A stretch of 42,625 bases of DNA from an uncultured Roseburia sp. (GCA_947088345.1 CAMUGE010000026.1:1-42625); one strand, 5' to 3'; positions 1-9,068 are shown, numbered from the stretch's first letter. The notes: generated from the sequence alone by a model not told the origin. Translations and numbers: made by a program.

Positions 1-390
1 AATATTTCTGCTTTGTTCTTCATCTCCCCAGGATAAAGGATCGTCTGCATAACACAACATAAAAAACGGTTCTCTCCGCTGTATGTTTTCCGGAAGATTT
101 TTCCACAGACAGTACATTTTAGCGGCAAAACTTTTTAGATCTGTATTGTTATAATACGCTTTTATCTTTTCCATCAAAATTTTGCCAAACAAATGATAAT
201 CCAATCTATTGCAGTCTATATGCGTCCTGATATATGTAATAGCTCTGTTTTTATTTGTTTCCCATTCCAAAAAAAGCAAATCGACGTTTCCAGGATATTT
301 GAGAAACAATTCATCAAGCCTTTTCGAGTATTCGTCTTCTGATACTATCTCTTCATAAAGTAAAAGTGCATATACGAATAATTCTTCCAT
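1..390 (-). CDS. Hypothetical protein, C-terminus cut off by the window edge
   Basis: An open frame runs on the minus strand from ATG at 388-390 to the window edge, 130 codons without a stop. The start is supported by a GGAGAG sequence about a dozen bases upstream. The predicted protein begins MEELFVYALLLYEEI and is rich in charged and aromatic residues, with no signal peptide or membrane segment in the visible part. It looks helical and soluble. I do not recognise the family. It lies downstream of uxuB in the same direction but is separated from it by a hairpin, so it is probably its own transcription unit. The frame is clearly coding by its length, start context and codon use, but the function is unknown. 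Confidence 0.75.
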   Translation of the reverse strand, partial: MEELFVYALLLYEEIVSEDEYSKRLDELFLKYPGNVDLLFLEWETNKNRAITYIRTHIDCNRLDYHLFGKILMEKIKAYYNNTDLKSFAAKMYCLWKNLPENIQRREPFFMLCYADDPLSWGDEEQSRNI

Positions 391-460
391 CGCAGATCAC
401 GCTCTCCTGATGTGATTCATTCTTGTAACTGATACTCATTTCCAACCTGCTGTGACAAAT

Positions 461-484
461 CCCCCTGCCTGTATCGGCAGAGGG
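461..484 (-). terminator. Probable terminator after uxuB
   Basis: A 9-bp stem with one G-T wobble and a 6-base loop lies about 50 bases downstream of the uxuB stop. On the minus strand the stem is followed by ATTTGT, a weak T-run. On the plus strand it is followed by ACTTTTC, so it could act in either direction. Confidence 0.5.
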
Positions 485-533
485 ACTTTTCTCCTGCTGC
501 AAAAATATTTTGTATATCAAAAAGCTCTGTTTT

Positions 534-2150
534 TCATTGCTGTTCTACATATTTTTTTAAAGTTTCCCGGATCGCTCCTTTGTTTGCAATCAATTCATTC
601 AGATAAGAAACGACTCGGTCCGCAATGCCAACCTCAAATAAGTCAACGCCAAATATTTTTGTGTTTTTCAGAACCGGGCTTAGCTGCTCTGCTGTCACTG
701 TATCACCAAATTTAATTTCGTCAACATAAGGCCGCACTTCATCAATCAATGGATCAGGACTTAAATCAAATGGCTGACCATTATCATCAAATGCCATTAA
801 ATAGCGGAGCCAGCCTGCATAAACCAGAGGAATCAGCTTCAGATCAGATACGTTTAATTGATCGGACGACTGATAGGCGCAAATCGTCTTTCCAAAGCGG
901 ATAGCCAGTTTCTGCGACGTATCGGTTGCAATACGCTGCGGGGTATCCGGCATAAACGGATTCGGTATTCTGATATTTAATACGGTATCAATAAACTCTT
1001 TCGGATCAATAATGCCGGGATCAACGACAACTGGAAGCCCTTCCACATAGCCGATTGCCTCGACAAGCTTCTTTAATTCCGGATCTTTCATTTCATCGGA
1101 AATTTTGTGATAACCAAGGATACATCCAAATACTGCAAGAGTTGTGTGAAGCGGATTCAAACATGTGCAAACCTTCATCTTTTCCACTTTATCAACCGTT
1201 TCTCTATCAGCAAACATCAGGCCGCCCTCTTCCAGTTTCGGCCGGCCGTTCGGAAATGTATCTTCGATTACAAGGTACTCACACTCTTCCGCATTGACAA
1301 ACGGTGCAACATAGGTGTGTTTTGATGTAATAACAGGCTCCAACTGTTCCACGCCATCTTCCCTTAAAATGGTTTCTATGGATGCGTCGGGTCGCGGCGT
1401 AATCTTATCAATCATCGTCCATGGAAACGCAACTTTATTTTTATTGTGAATATAATCCACAAATTCCTGCTCAACCAGACCGTGTTTATACCAGTTAGAC
1501 GCAAAAGATTCTATTGCATGAAATAATTTATCACCATTGTGAGAACAATTGTCCATGCTGACCATTGCAATGGGCTTTTCTCCGGACTGATAGCGTGCAT
1601 ATAAAAGAGCGGCAACTTTTCCCATATAGCTTTTGGGTTTGATGGGACCATGCTCAAAATCAAATGATATATCCGGAAGAGTCTCCCCTTTTGCATTGGC
1701 AAGGCTGTAGCCTTTCTCCGTGATCGTAAAACTTGCCATCTGAAGAGAATCTTTTGCAAAAATATCTTTTAATCGTCCAAAATCCTCGTTATTTTCCGAA
1801 TCCAGAGCCAAAGATTCTAATATACTTCCAACCACTGTTTTTTCCACAGTACCGTCCGATTTTAATGTAACAAGAATACTGTAGTCATCATGAGGACGAT
1901 TCATCTTTTCTACAATCTCATAATCATATCCTTCCGCTACAATCAGCCCTCTGTCCAAAATTCCTTTGTTTAATAAATTTTGTACCACATTGGACTGATA
2001 TGCACGAAACAGATTACCAGCGCCAAAATGAATCCAAAACGGCGCGTCTTTTGTCTCTTTTGCGACTTTTTCGCGGTCAAATTTTGGCAATGAATATCCT
2101 GCACGCTCCCAGGCTGCCGTATCTTTCAGCCCCTGATTGTTTAATTTCAT
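534..2150 (-). CDS. uxuB: Fructuronate reductase (mannitol dehydrogenase family)
   Basis: A 538-residue protein of the long-chain mannitol dehydrogenase family. In the hexuronate pathway UxuB reduces D-fructuronate with NADH to D-mannonate in the cytoplasm, which UxuA then dehydrates. The N-terminal region contains the FWIHFGAGNLFRAYQ stretch that forms the nucleotide-binding part in this family. The C-terminal half carries the family's substrate/catalytic region around KVCTCLNPLHTTLAVFG. I chose ATG at 2148-2150 because a GAGGAG ribosome site sits just before it; that site overlaps the uxuA stop codon, indicating translational coupling. An upstream in-frame alternative start would add 10 residues but would overlap uxuA. 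Tagaturonate reductase (UxaB) is in the same family, but the adjacent uxuA favours fructuronate reductase. Confidence 0.9.
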   Translation of the reverse strand: MKLNNQGLKDTAAWERAGYSLPKFDREKVAKETKDAPFWIHFGAGNLFRAYQSNVVQNLLNKGILDRGLIVAEGYDYEIVEKMNRPHDDYSILVTLKSDGTVEKTVVGSILESLALDSENNEDFGRLKDIFAKDSLQMASFTITEKGYSLANAKGETLPDISFDFEHGPIKPKSYMGKVAALLYARYQSGEKPIAMVSMDNCSHNGDKLFHAIESFASNWYKHGLVEQEFVDYIHNKNKVAFPWTMIDKITPRPDASIETILREDGVEQLEPVITSKHTYVAPFVNAEECEYLVIEDTFPNGRPKLEEGGLMFADRETVDKVEKMKVCTCLNPLHTTLAVFGCILGYHKISDEMKDPELKKLVEAIGYVEGLPVVVDPGIIDPKEFIDTVLNIRIPNPFMPDTPQRIATDTSQKLAIRFGKTICAYQSSDQLNVSDLKLIPLVYAGWLRYLMAFDDNGQPFDLSPDPLIDEVRPYVDEIKFGDTVTAEQLSPVLKNTKIFGVDLFEVGIADRVVSYLNELIANKGAIRETLKKYVEQQ

Positions 2151-2160
2151 ACCACTCCTC

Positions 2161-3228
2161 CTATTTTGCACTTTTTTCAATCGCTTCCCACAAACCGTTT
2201 AAATAGGCTGCGCCTAATGCCCTGTCATAAAGCCCATATCCCGGCATTGCAACTTCATCCCAGATCATACGCCCGTGATCCGGCCTGATCGGACCCTCAA
2301 ATCCAATCTCATACAGCGCTTTCATTATTTCATACATATCAAATGTTCCGTCGGAAGACAGATGTGCGGCTTCTTCAAAATTAGTCGGCGTGATAAATTT
2401 TAAATTTCGAACGTGTGCAAAATGAATCCTTCCCTTTAACGACCGAATCATACCCGGCAGATCATTTTCCAGGTTTGTACCGTAGGAACCGGAACAAAAC
2501 GTCACACCATTATGAGGGTTATCCACCATATGCATCATACGTAAAATATTCTCTTTATTGATAATAATACGCGGAAGTCCAAATACACTCCATGCCGGAT
2601 CATCGGGGTGAATGGCCATATTGATATTATATTTATCACAAACCGGCATAATACGTTCCAGGAAATATTTGAGATTTTCAAATAATTTTTCGTCGTCTAT
2701 CTCACGATACATCTCGAATAACTCTTTTACATGAGCCATACGCTCGGGCTCCCATCCTGGCATAACAGTTCCGTTCATATCGCCGGCAATGGATTCAAAC
2801 ATTTTTTCCGGATCAATTGCATCTACTTCCTCCTGCGTATAAGCGAGCACTGTCGAACCGTCCGGCCGCACGCGCGCGAGTTCCGTTCTTGTCCAGTCAA
2901 AGACAGGCATAAAATTGTAACAGACCAGATGAATTTCTTCCTGACCCAAATGTTCAAGAGTCTGAATATAATTGTCAATATATTGATCCCGATCTGCCGA
3001 TCCGGTTTTTATTGCATCATGTACATTGACACTTTCTATTCCCGATAAATGAAGCCCTGCTGCTTCTACCTCCTCTTTCATTGCACGGATTCGCTCCCTT
3101 GTCCAAACTTCTCCGGGCTGCGTATCATATAATGTTGTAATTACTCCGGTTACTCCCGGAATCTGACGAATCTGTTTGAGCGTTACCGTATCAAACTTAG
3201 CGCCATACCATCGCAAAGTCATTTCCAT
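2161..3228 (-). CDS. uxuA: Mannonate dehydratase
   Basis: A 355-residue protein of the UxuA family, which converts D-mannonate to 2-keto-3-deoxygluconate in glucuronate catabolism. It starts MEMTLRWYGAKFDTV, matching the characteristic RWYG N-terminus. It carries metal-site features typical of this TIM-barrel family, such as MAIHPDDPAW, the HFAHVRN segment and RPDHGR near the C-terminus. A GGAGGAAG ribosome site lies 10 bases before the ATG; Met3 is a possible alternative. It is the first gene of a uxuA-uxuB operon with only 10 bases between the genes. The E. coli enzyme is longer (about 394 residues), but shorter Firmicute forms are normal. Confidence 0.93.
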   Translation of the reverse strand: MEMTLRWYGAKFDTVTLKQIRQIPGVTGVITTLYDTQPGEVWTRERIRAMKEEVEAAGLHLSGIESVNVHDAIKTGSADRDQYIDNYIQTLEHLGQEEIHLVCYNFMPVFDWTRTELARVRPDGSTVLAYTQEEVDAIDPEKMFESIAGDMNGTVMPGWEPERMAHVKELFEMYREIDDEKLFENLKYFLERIMPVCDKYNINMAIHPDDPAWSVFGLPRIIINKENILRMMHMVDNPHNGVTFCSGSYGTNLENDLPGMIRSLKGRIHFAHVRNLKFITPTNFEEAAHLSSDGTFDMYEIMKALYEIGFEGPIRPDHGRMIWDEVAMPGYGLYDRALGAAYLNGLWEAIEKSAK

Positions 3229-3510
3229 TGTCAGTCTTCCTCCTTCTCATATTTAATAATAATTTACCCCAATAAAAAAATATTATTATTTCTTATCTTA
3301 ACACACTTTCTGAAAAAGTATCCGTTTGCCGTTTAATTCAATAAGAATTTACAGATTTAATTAAAATTTTACCCATAATTTTCCAGCATATCTTACATTT
3401 TAAAAATGTTTATCCTGGCGCCTGCTCACGCCGGAGCGCGGACGTTTCATTCTTTGACGCGCCCTGTGCGGCCGCCTCAGCGGCATATCTCCCCTGCACG
3501 GGACTGCGCA
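3229..3510. other. Intergenic region upstream of uxuA with a GC-rich patch
   Basis: No gene is supported here. The half next to uxuA is AT-rich and must hold the uxuAB promoter, though I see no unambiguous -35/-10 pair. The half at about 3417-3508 is sharply GC-rich compared with its surroundings and contains short inverted repeats such as GCCGCctcaGCGGC. Its role is unknown. Confidence 0.5.
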
Positions 3511-3550
3511 TATAAAAAATGCTATGGAATCTATCGTTCCACAGCATTTA
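3511..3550 (-). terminator. Intrinsic terminator of the FlxA-like gene
   Basis: A 13-bp stem with a single mismatch (arms 3517-3529 and 3537-3549) lies immediately after the stop of the FlxA-like gene. On the minus strand it is followed by a T-rich run. Confidence 0.85.
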
Positions 3551-3556
3551 TATTTT

Positions 3557-4294
3557 TTATTGGGCTTTTACATAAAAGTGGTTTCTGTTATTTCTGTTTT
3601 GTTCGAAAGACGAATAAATAACTTTATCTTTTTGATCGCGTTCGGAACTCATACGAACCATTCCGTCTCTGTTCTTTAATAAAACATTTTGCTCCTGCCT
3701 GCTTTTGTTATTTGACGCCGGCTGATTTTTTTCTCTGTTGTCCTGATCCATCTTCCGGTAATCGGATATGGTATCCGTTGATCTTTTGATGGTTTTACCC
3801 ATGTGATGACTGATATTATTAATTTTTTTCTGTATTTCCGCTTTTTCTTCCTCTGAGCCTGCTGTTCGTAATTTTCCCTGCAAATCAGTTCTGATTCCGC
3901 GCAAATGATCCATCTGCTGATCCGTGGAAGAGAGAGTAACCATAACTCCCGATTCAACACTCCCCATTCCGGAAACAGATTCTGTCGGCTGTGACGCAAC
4001 GCTCTCCTCTTTTGCCGAGGACTTATTTGCTGCCTCCTGCTGCTCTGCCGCTTTCTGCTGCTTTTCAATCTGATGCTGTCTTAACTGTTTATTCAGATTC
4101 TGTATCTGCTCCTGAATCTTTTGTTTTGCTTTTGCTTTCTGTTCACTGGACATTTCCGTATTGCTGTCCAGATCCTCCATTTTCTCCTGAAGCCTTGATA
4201 TCTGCTGTTGAATATCTTTTTCATAACTGTCCTGCATATTTTGGTTGACAGAAACCGGATTTTTGGCAGGATTATTTATGCCTGTAACATTCAT
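3557..4294 (-). CDS. FlxA-like family coiled-coil protein
   Basis: A 245-residue, highly hydrophilic protein. Residues about 20-95 form a Gln/Glu/Lys-rich coiled coil with the segment LDSNTEMSSEQKAKAKQKI, a pattern typical of the FlxA-like family. A second coiled segment lies around residues 125-175 and a basic, Asn/Arg-rich tail follows. There is no signal peptide or membrane segment. The gene sits alone between two terminators, next to tRNA-Arg. In Clostridia such proteins often have no flagellar neighbours, and none are visible here, so a role in motility should not be assumed. The start at 4294 begins MNVTGINN and has a G-rich ribosome site (GGGGGG) upstream. Confidence 0.7.
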   Translation of the reverse strand: MNVTGINNPAKNPVSVNQNMQDSYEKDIQQQISRLQEKMEDLDSNTEMSSEQKAKAKQKIQEQIQNLNKQLRQHQIEKQQKAAEQQEAANKSSAKEESVASQPTESVSGMGSVESGVMVTLSSTDQQMDHLRGIRTDLQGKLRTAGSEEEKAEIQKKINNISHHMGKTIKRSTDTISDYRKMDQDNREKNQPASNNKSRQEQNVLLKNRDGMVRMSSERDQKDKVIYSSFEQNRNNRNHFYVKAQ

Positions 4295-4326
4295 AGCGCC
4301 CCCCCTTTTCTTATTTTCCGATACAA

Positions 4327-4352
4327 AAATGCCGTAACTATGCAGTTACGGC
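4327..4352 (-). terminator. Terminator of tRNA-Arg
   Basis: A perfect 9-bp hairpin (arms GCCGTAACT and AGTTACGGC) eight bases downstream of the tRNA 3' end. On the minus strand it is followed by ATTTTTGT. Confidence 0.9.
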
Positions 4353-4359
4353 ATAATAA

Positions 4360-4433
4360 CGTCGCTAAGAGGATTTGAACCTCCGGCCTACCGCTTAGGA
4401 GGCGGTCGCTCTATCCAGCTGAGCTATAGCGAC
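4360..4433 (-). tRNA. tRNA-Arg(CCU)
   Basis: A full cloverleaf reads on the minus strand. The acceptor arms GTCGCTA and TAGCGAC pair perfectly, the D-arm contains AGCTCAGCTGGATAGAGC, and the anticodon stem ACCGC/GCGGT holds the loop CTCCTAA (anticodon CCT, codon AGG). The T-arm has GGTTCGAATCC and the discriminator base is G. CCA is not encoded. Confidence 0.96.
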
Positions 4434-4552
4434 TTTTATGTGAAATCTGCCGTTTTTGCAGACTACCCATCCATTTAAATATATCTTTTATGTCTTTTTA
4501 GTTTACCATATAACTGATGTTTTGTCAAAAACATTTTCAGTATTTGTATTGA

Positions 4553-5437
4553 TTAGACCATTTCCTTATAAAGTACGACTCCCTGCATCCAGATATCTCC
4601 TTTGAATCGTCTTCCAACCTGTGGTTCTCCCAATAAATCTTTTTGATTAATACAGACGCAAAAAACCATATTATTGCATTTAATTTCAAGACGATATATT
4701 TTTTCTCCGGAAAGACGATTTTCAGTAAGAGCAAAATCAATTATTTGTCCCATAATTGTATATTGATCGTTTTCAACGCCATACGGCATAAAATAAGTAT
4801 TGATAATACTTAAAATATCTTCGTCCATATATCTTCTGGACAACATATAAAACATGTCCATATCTCCAATGCCCATATGTTCCGGCAATAATTCCCCTCC
4901 GTCCCCGGCTGTCATAAAATAGCTCATTTCTCTGCACTCACTCAGGATTCGTTCCGCACGCTCCTGCCCCTCTGTGCTGATTGGAAGCAAAATCTTTCCC
5001 TCGGTGGAAAGAGCTCCTAATTTTGCGCCGTTGATTTGCCTTTCCTGAGCGGGCCTGTCCAATCGGTTTAAATATTCTGCGACATTCTGCAGATAAAAAA
5101 TCAGAGTGACGCTTAATCGCATTTCTTCACAGATTCCTGCATATGCCTCTTTTTCTGCATATTTCTCAACATCAATTGATTCCAATGTAGAGATTTTAGA
5201 TCCATGAATATACGGATAATAATAATCAAACTCTGTTGTACCGTCTTTAGCAGTCGTTCCACGCAAAGTTACTCCAAACGAATCTCCAAATTCGCCGGAA
5301 ACTTCCAAAAATTGATTTCCTTCTGAATCTATCGCAGTTTTACTGACAGTCGGATTGTCGGCGATTTGACTGCAAATCTTTTTAAATTCTTCTTTTTTTA
5401 TATCTGAAAAGCCTACTGCTCTTAAAAATTTATGCAT
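4553..5437 (-). CDS. DUF3881-like conserved protein
   Basis: A 294-residue soluble protein beginning MHKFLRAVGFSDI, which I recognise as resembling the DUF3881 family of Lachnospiraceae. No catalytic motif, signal peptide or membrane segment is apparent. It is acidic overall and predicted to mix alpha and beta structure. It is the last gene of a five-gene minus-strand run (parA, parB, DUF4446, HD-GYP-like, this gene), 28 bases downstream of the HD-GYP-like gene. The ribosome site is weak, with a GGAAGG about 13 bases before the ATG. The function is unknown; the family assignment comes from memory of the N-terminus and lineage, not from a search. Confidence 0.7.
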   Translation of the reverse strand: MHKFLRAVGFSDIKKEEFKKICSQIADNPTVSKTAIDSEGNQFLEVSGEFGDSFGVTLRGTTAKDGTTEFDYYYPYIHGSKISTLESIDVEKYAEKEAYAGICEEMRLSVTLIFYLQNVAEYLNRLDRPAQERQINGAKLGALSTEGKILLPISTEGQERAERILSECREMSYFMTAGDGGELLPEHMGIGDMDMFYMLSRRYMDEDILSIINTYFMPYGVENDQYTIMGQIIDFALTENRLSGEKIYRLEIKCNNMVFCVCINQKDLLGEPQVGRRFKGDIWMQGVVLYKEMV

Positions 5438-5465
5438 GTTTTAACCAAGCCCTTCCAAAACAAGA

Positions 5466-6470
5466 TTAATCTATTTCTGTATTGTTACGTCTTCCCTCTA
5501 TCTCATCCAAAAACTTAATAACAGGACAGTCTGACTGAATTGTCTGCTCAGTAACAACACCTGTTTTCTCTCCATTATATATAATCGTACCGGTTGGAAA
5601 ATGCGCAACCATCCCACAGAAAATTTCCGCTACTCTGGCGTCATACAAATTTCCGCTATTTGAAAGAATATAATGAATTGCTTCATTTATATCCTGGGCA
5701 ACGCACTCCATACCGGAAATCATACAGTCAAATGCATCGCATACCTGAATGATCAGACATTCAATCTCTTTTGATTTTTGTTTCAGTGGATATCCCGATC
5801 CATCCTTTTTTTCATGATGGGAAAGAACCATCTGTTTTGCGGTATCACTCAGCCATGCTGCGCTCTCCAACGCCGAATACCCCAATATGGTATGCTTTTT
5901 TAATTCAAAAATTTCTGCCGATACATGCTCCTCTTTTCTGAAATTTTTGTAGGGTACTGTAATATAACGCAATCCAAGGTCATGCAATAAACAACCCTGC
6001 CCTATTTCGATTATTTTGTCTTTTGGAAGTTTTAATCTCTTTCCAATGCATATAGAAAGCGCTGTAACCATAAAAGTATGTTCATATAAATTGCCGTCAT
6101 GCGGCTCTATATCAAATACAACACTTTCTTTTATATCCCACAGATCTGAGATAAGCTGCTCTGATAATTCTCTGACCTGCCTGAGCGATTCATTGCCATG
6201 ATAAATATCACGATAAATATGTCCCTCTAAAATCATGCGAATTTTTTCCACATACTCTTTTTTTTTCTCCTCCTGCATAATCAAATGAGGTTTTTCATAA
6301 GACTCATATTGATCTTGTATGGAAACGGTACTGATTCCAAAATCAAACAGTAATTTTAAATATTCCTGTTTTAGTATGGTTCCGCTTTCAATCAGTATCT
6401 CGTTTTCTGTTTTGTAAACAGGATCGGATAAGATCTCACCGCCCTTTAAATATTTCACATTTTTTTTCAT
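5466..6470 (-). CDS. HD-GYP-like domain phosphohydrolase
   Basis: A 334-residue cytoplasmic protein. The first 60 or so residues resemble the small N-terminal domain that precedes many HD-GYP proteins (KGGEILSDPVYKTENE). The HD domain follows, with the metal-binding HD pair in LLHDLG (about residues 163-164) and the signature HHEKKDGSGYP (about 218-228), the hallmark of HD-GYP proteins. Many family members hydrolyse cyclic di-GMP; whether this one does is not shown. A TTG 27 bases upstream opens the same frame, but the GGAGAGAG ribosome site lies between it and the ATG at 6470, so the ATG is the start. It is 33 bases downstream of the DUF4446 gene in the parAB run, suggesting co-transcription. 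Confidence 0.87.
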   Translation of the reverse strand: MKKNVKYLKGGEILSDPVYKTENEILIESGTILKQEYLKLLFDFGISTVSIQDQYESYEKPHLIMQEEKKKEYVEKIRMILEGHIYRDIYHGNESLRQVRELSEQLISDLWDIKESVVFDIEPHDGNLYEHTFMVTALSICIGKRLKLPKDKIIEIGQGCLLHDLGLRYITVPYKNFRKEEHVSAEIFELKKHTILGYSALESAAWLSDTAKQMVLSHHEKKDGSGYPLKQKSKEIECLIIQVCDAFDCMISGMECVAQDINEAIHYILSNSGNLYDARVAEIFCGMVAHFPTGTIIYNGEKTGVVTEQTIQSDCPVIKFLDEIEGRRNNTEID

Positions 6471-6503
6471 AGACACACTCTCTCCGCAAAAAATCAAACT
6501 GAC

Positions 6504-6998
6504 TTATTTTGAATCCATAGCACGTTCCAAAGCTTCCTTTTCTTCTTCAGATAAAATAATTGGCGAGTTGCCATCCACAATTTCCTTGATATAGGTATAG
6601 CAGCCTTCTCTGGTATGCATTGCACTGATAATAAATCCATTATTTTTTACATCGAGCATTGCCAGTGAAAAACTTAATTTTCCTCCCATCTCATGAAACG
6701 CGTCATATTTGACCAGTCCCATTTTCTGGTAAGTTTTCTGCATCACATAATTCACTTTCTGAATATCCTGTCTGTTATCTTCATTTGACTGCATTAACGT
6801 ATCAACCTGTTTGAATCTTTCTTTTAACAGATCCTCCAGACTCATCGCATCTTTTCCTGTCATAAAAGTCCTGTAATTCTTTTTTAATCTTTTCATCTGT
6901 ACTATATTAATAATATACAAGATCAGAAGCAATAACACAACAGCTGTAAGTCCGATTATCACATAATCGGATTCAAATCCTAAGTATCTTGAAATCAT
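6504..6998 (-). CDS. DUF4446 family membrane protein
   Basis: A 164-residue protein with one N-terminal membrane helix (about residues 10-32, IIGLTAVVLLLLILYIINIV). A charged coiled segment follows, then a conserved globular part with KYDAFHEMGGKLSFSLAMLD and NGFIISAMHTREGCYTYIKE, which matches the DUF4446 family. These genes are commonly found directly after parB in Firmicutes, as here (32-base gap). The ATG at 6998 has a perfect AGGAGG site eight bases upstream; the longer frame starting at 7025 lacks this support. The function of the family is not established; the anchor would place it at the membrane facing the cytoplasm. Confidence 0.85.
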   Translation of the reverse strand: MISRYLGFESDYVIIGLTAVVLLLLILYIINIVQMKRLKKNYRTFMTGKDAMSLEDLLKERFKQVDTLMQSNEDNRQDIQKVNYVMQKTYQKMGLVKYDAFHEMGGKLSFSLAMLDVKNNGFIISAMHTREGCYTYIKEIVDGNSPIILSEEEKEALERAMDSK

Positions 6999-7030
6999 AG
7001 AAATCCTCCTGTCAGTCCAAAACACACGTT

Positions 7031-7942
7031 CTATTTTTGAATAGAATTTAACATGTCCATAATTCGATCCAATTCATCCATTGAGTAATATTCAATTTCT
7101 ATTTTTCCTTTGTTTGTGTCTTTCTGGTGAATCAAAACTTTTGTTCCCAGAATTGCTTTCATTTTTTCTTCCAGCTCATTAAAAACGGCTTTCAAAGCGG
7201 GATCAGATTCTTTTACGGGCTTTTCCGACTGCTGCGACGCCAGTTCCTGCTGAATTTTCTTGACAAGCTTCTCTGTATCTCTGACATTTAGTTTTTCATC
7301 AAAAATACGCTGCGCAGTGGCATATTGTTTTTCAGAATCGTCAATCCCAAGCAGGGCGCGTGCATGTCCGGTTGAAATCATATCGTCAATTACCATCTGC
7401 TGAACTTTCTCGTTTAATTTTAACAGCCGCATCGAATTTGTAACTGCCGTACGACTTTTCGATACGCGTTCCGCCACTTCGTCCTGTTTTAAATGAAATT
7501 CCGTCAGAAGACGCTTATATGCCAGGGCTTCCTCAATCGGATTTAAATTTTCTCGCTGAATATTTTCAATTAGAGAAATTTCAACTACTTCCTGGTTTGT
7601 CAGACTTTTTATAATCACAGGAACTTCTTTTAAACCTGCCATCTTTGCGGCGCGCCATCTTCTCTCTCCGGCTATAATCTCATAATAATCTTCTTTATTT
7701 TGAACCAGCAATGGCTGTAACACGCCAAACTGTTTGATTGACTCAGATAATTCCATCAGAGAATCTTCATCAAAATTTTTTCTCGGCTGATCACGATTTG
7801 GTTCGACTTTATTAATATTGACAAGAATCCCGTCTTTTTCTTCCTGAGTTTCACCCGTTGAAGCGTTTCCAGCTGCTTCCGGCTTTACACTGGGAATTAA
7901 ACTGTCCAATCCCTTTCCCAGACCACCTCTTTTTGCCGCCAT
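7031..7942 (-). CDS. parB: Chromosome-partitioning protein ParB (Spo0J)
   Basis: A 303-residue ParB/Spo0J. The CTP-binding ParB N-terminal domain is visible with GERRWRAAKMAGL and ENIQRENLNPIEEA. A helix-turn-helix that reads parS follows (KQDEVAERVSKSRTAVTNS), then a basic linker and a C-terminal dimerisation region. It binds parS, slides as a CTP-dependent clamp and loads condensin near the origin. Four matching parS sites lie at 11616-15113. The ribosome site lies in the last codons of parA and only one base separates the two genes, so the pair is translationally coupled. Confidence 0.96.
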   Translation of the reverse strand: MAAKRGGLGKGLDSLIPSVKPEAAGNASTGETQEEKDGILVNINKVEPNRDQPRKNFDEDSLMELSESIKQFGVLQPLLVQNKEDYYEIIAGERRWRAAKMAGLKEVPVIIKSLTNQEVVEISLIENIQRENLNPIEEALAYKRLLTEFHLKQDEVAERVSKSRTAVTNSMRLLKLNEKVQQMVIDDMISTGHARALLGIDDSEKQYATAQRIFDEKLNVRDTEKLVKKIQQELASQQSEKPVKESDPALKAVFNELEEKMKAILGTKVLIHQKDTNKGKIEIEYYSMDELDRIMDMLNSIQK

Positions 7943-7943
7943 C

Positions 7944-8711
7944 TTAAGATTCTCCTCTCTCCATTACTTCCTTTGCCAGAGAACGATAACTTTCTGTCCC
8001 GGCTGATTTTGAATCGTAAAGATTGATTGGAAGTCCATGGGAAGGAGCTTCCGCCAAACGAATATTTCTTGGTATCAGTGTATTATAAATTTTTGCATCC
8101 AAATTGGAACGCACATTATCAACAACCTGATTAGACAGGTTTGTTCGCACATCATACATAGTAAAAACGACGCCGTCAATCACCAAATTCGAATTTAAAC
8201 GCTGCTGAACAAGATCTATTGTATGTATCAGCTGGCTCAATCCCTCCAGTGCATAATATTCGCATTGTATCGGAACAAGAACAGAATCTGCAGTCGTCAT
8301 TGCATTAATTGTCAGCATATTTAACGACGGAGGGCAATCTATTATAATAAAATCATAATCTTCCCGAATATAATCAACAGCATTTCTTAAAATATTCTCT
8401 TTATCCGGTATTCCCAACAATTCAATTTCGGCTCCCGCAAGATCAACATTGGAAGGAATGATTTTTAATCCATCCACAACCGTGTCTGTCATACTGTCTT
8501 TAATGGAGCACTCATCCAGCATTAATTCATACACTGTATTTTCAACCTCTTCCTTTTCCACTCCCAGGCCGCTTGTCATATTCCCCTGTGGATCAAGGTC
8601 AATCGTTAATACTTTTTTCCCTGCCTCGGCAAGGCAAGCCGATAAATTAATGGCAGTTGTTGTTTTCCCTACGCCGCCTTTTTGATTTGCAATTGCTATA
8701 ATTCTACTCAT
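7944..8711 (-). CDS. parA: Chromosome-partitioning ATPase ParA (Soj)
   Basis: A 255-residue ParA-family ATPase with the deviant Walker A motif KGGVGKTTTAIN at residues about 11-22, the LDPQGN switch and the FIIIDCPPSLNML Walker B region. It is the short, Soj type without an N-terminal DNA-binding domain, as expected for a chromosomal system. It binds the nucleoid as an ATP dimer, is regulated by ParB, and in Bacillus also influences DnaA. It is the first gene of the five-gene run and has an extended -10 promoter about 40 bases upstream. Confidence 0.97.
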   Translation of the reverse strand: MSRIIAIANQKGGVGKTTTAINLSACLAEAGKKVLTIDLDPQGNMTSGLGVEKEEVENTVYELMLDECSIKDSMTDTVVDGLKIIPSNVDLAGAEIELLGIPDKENILRNAVDYIREDYDFIIIDCPPSLNMLTINAMTTADSVLVPIQCEYYALEGLSQLIHTIDLVQQRLNSNLVIDGVVFTMYDVRTNLSNQVVDNVRSNLDAKIYNTLIPRNIRLAEAPSHGLPINLYDSKSAGTESYRSLAKEVMERGES

Positions 8712-8750
8712 AATGATATAATATTCCTTTCGATTTTAATCACAAACTAC

Positions 8751-8759
8751 ATTATAACA
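8751..8759 (-). promoter_or_regulatory. Extended -10 promoter of the parA run
   Basis: The minus strand reads TGTTATAAT, an extended -10 element with a perfect TATAAT, 40 bases before the parA ATG. No good -35 is present. The rest of 8712-9068 shows only a weak hairpin near 8958-8975 and no gene. Confidence 0.65.
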
Positions 8760-9068
8760 CTACCAGAATCAAAATACCATAGTCTATCTATTTCAAGCAA
8801 AATATTTTTTTCTTCATGCACAATACATTAACAAATTTCCACATGGCTGTTTAGATTAACTGATTCATTCTGCATTGTTATTTCAATGTACAGATACCCT
8901 GAACGTGTTAATTTAAGTGGATTGCAGAGTATAAAATTTGTCTCTGCATAATTAACTTCGGTCAGTTAAAATTTTGTCATCTTTCAGGCAGACGATGATT
9001 AACGATAATAAAAATACACAAAAGTTCCGCTTTGCATATCTATCTATTTATTTTGTAAACAGGCTTTT

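Noticed and set aside
452-715. 87-codon plus-strand frame over the end of uxuB
   Set aside because: It overlaps the antisense of uxuB and its terminator and has no family resemblance.
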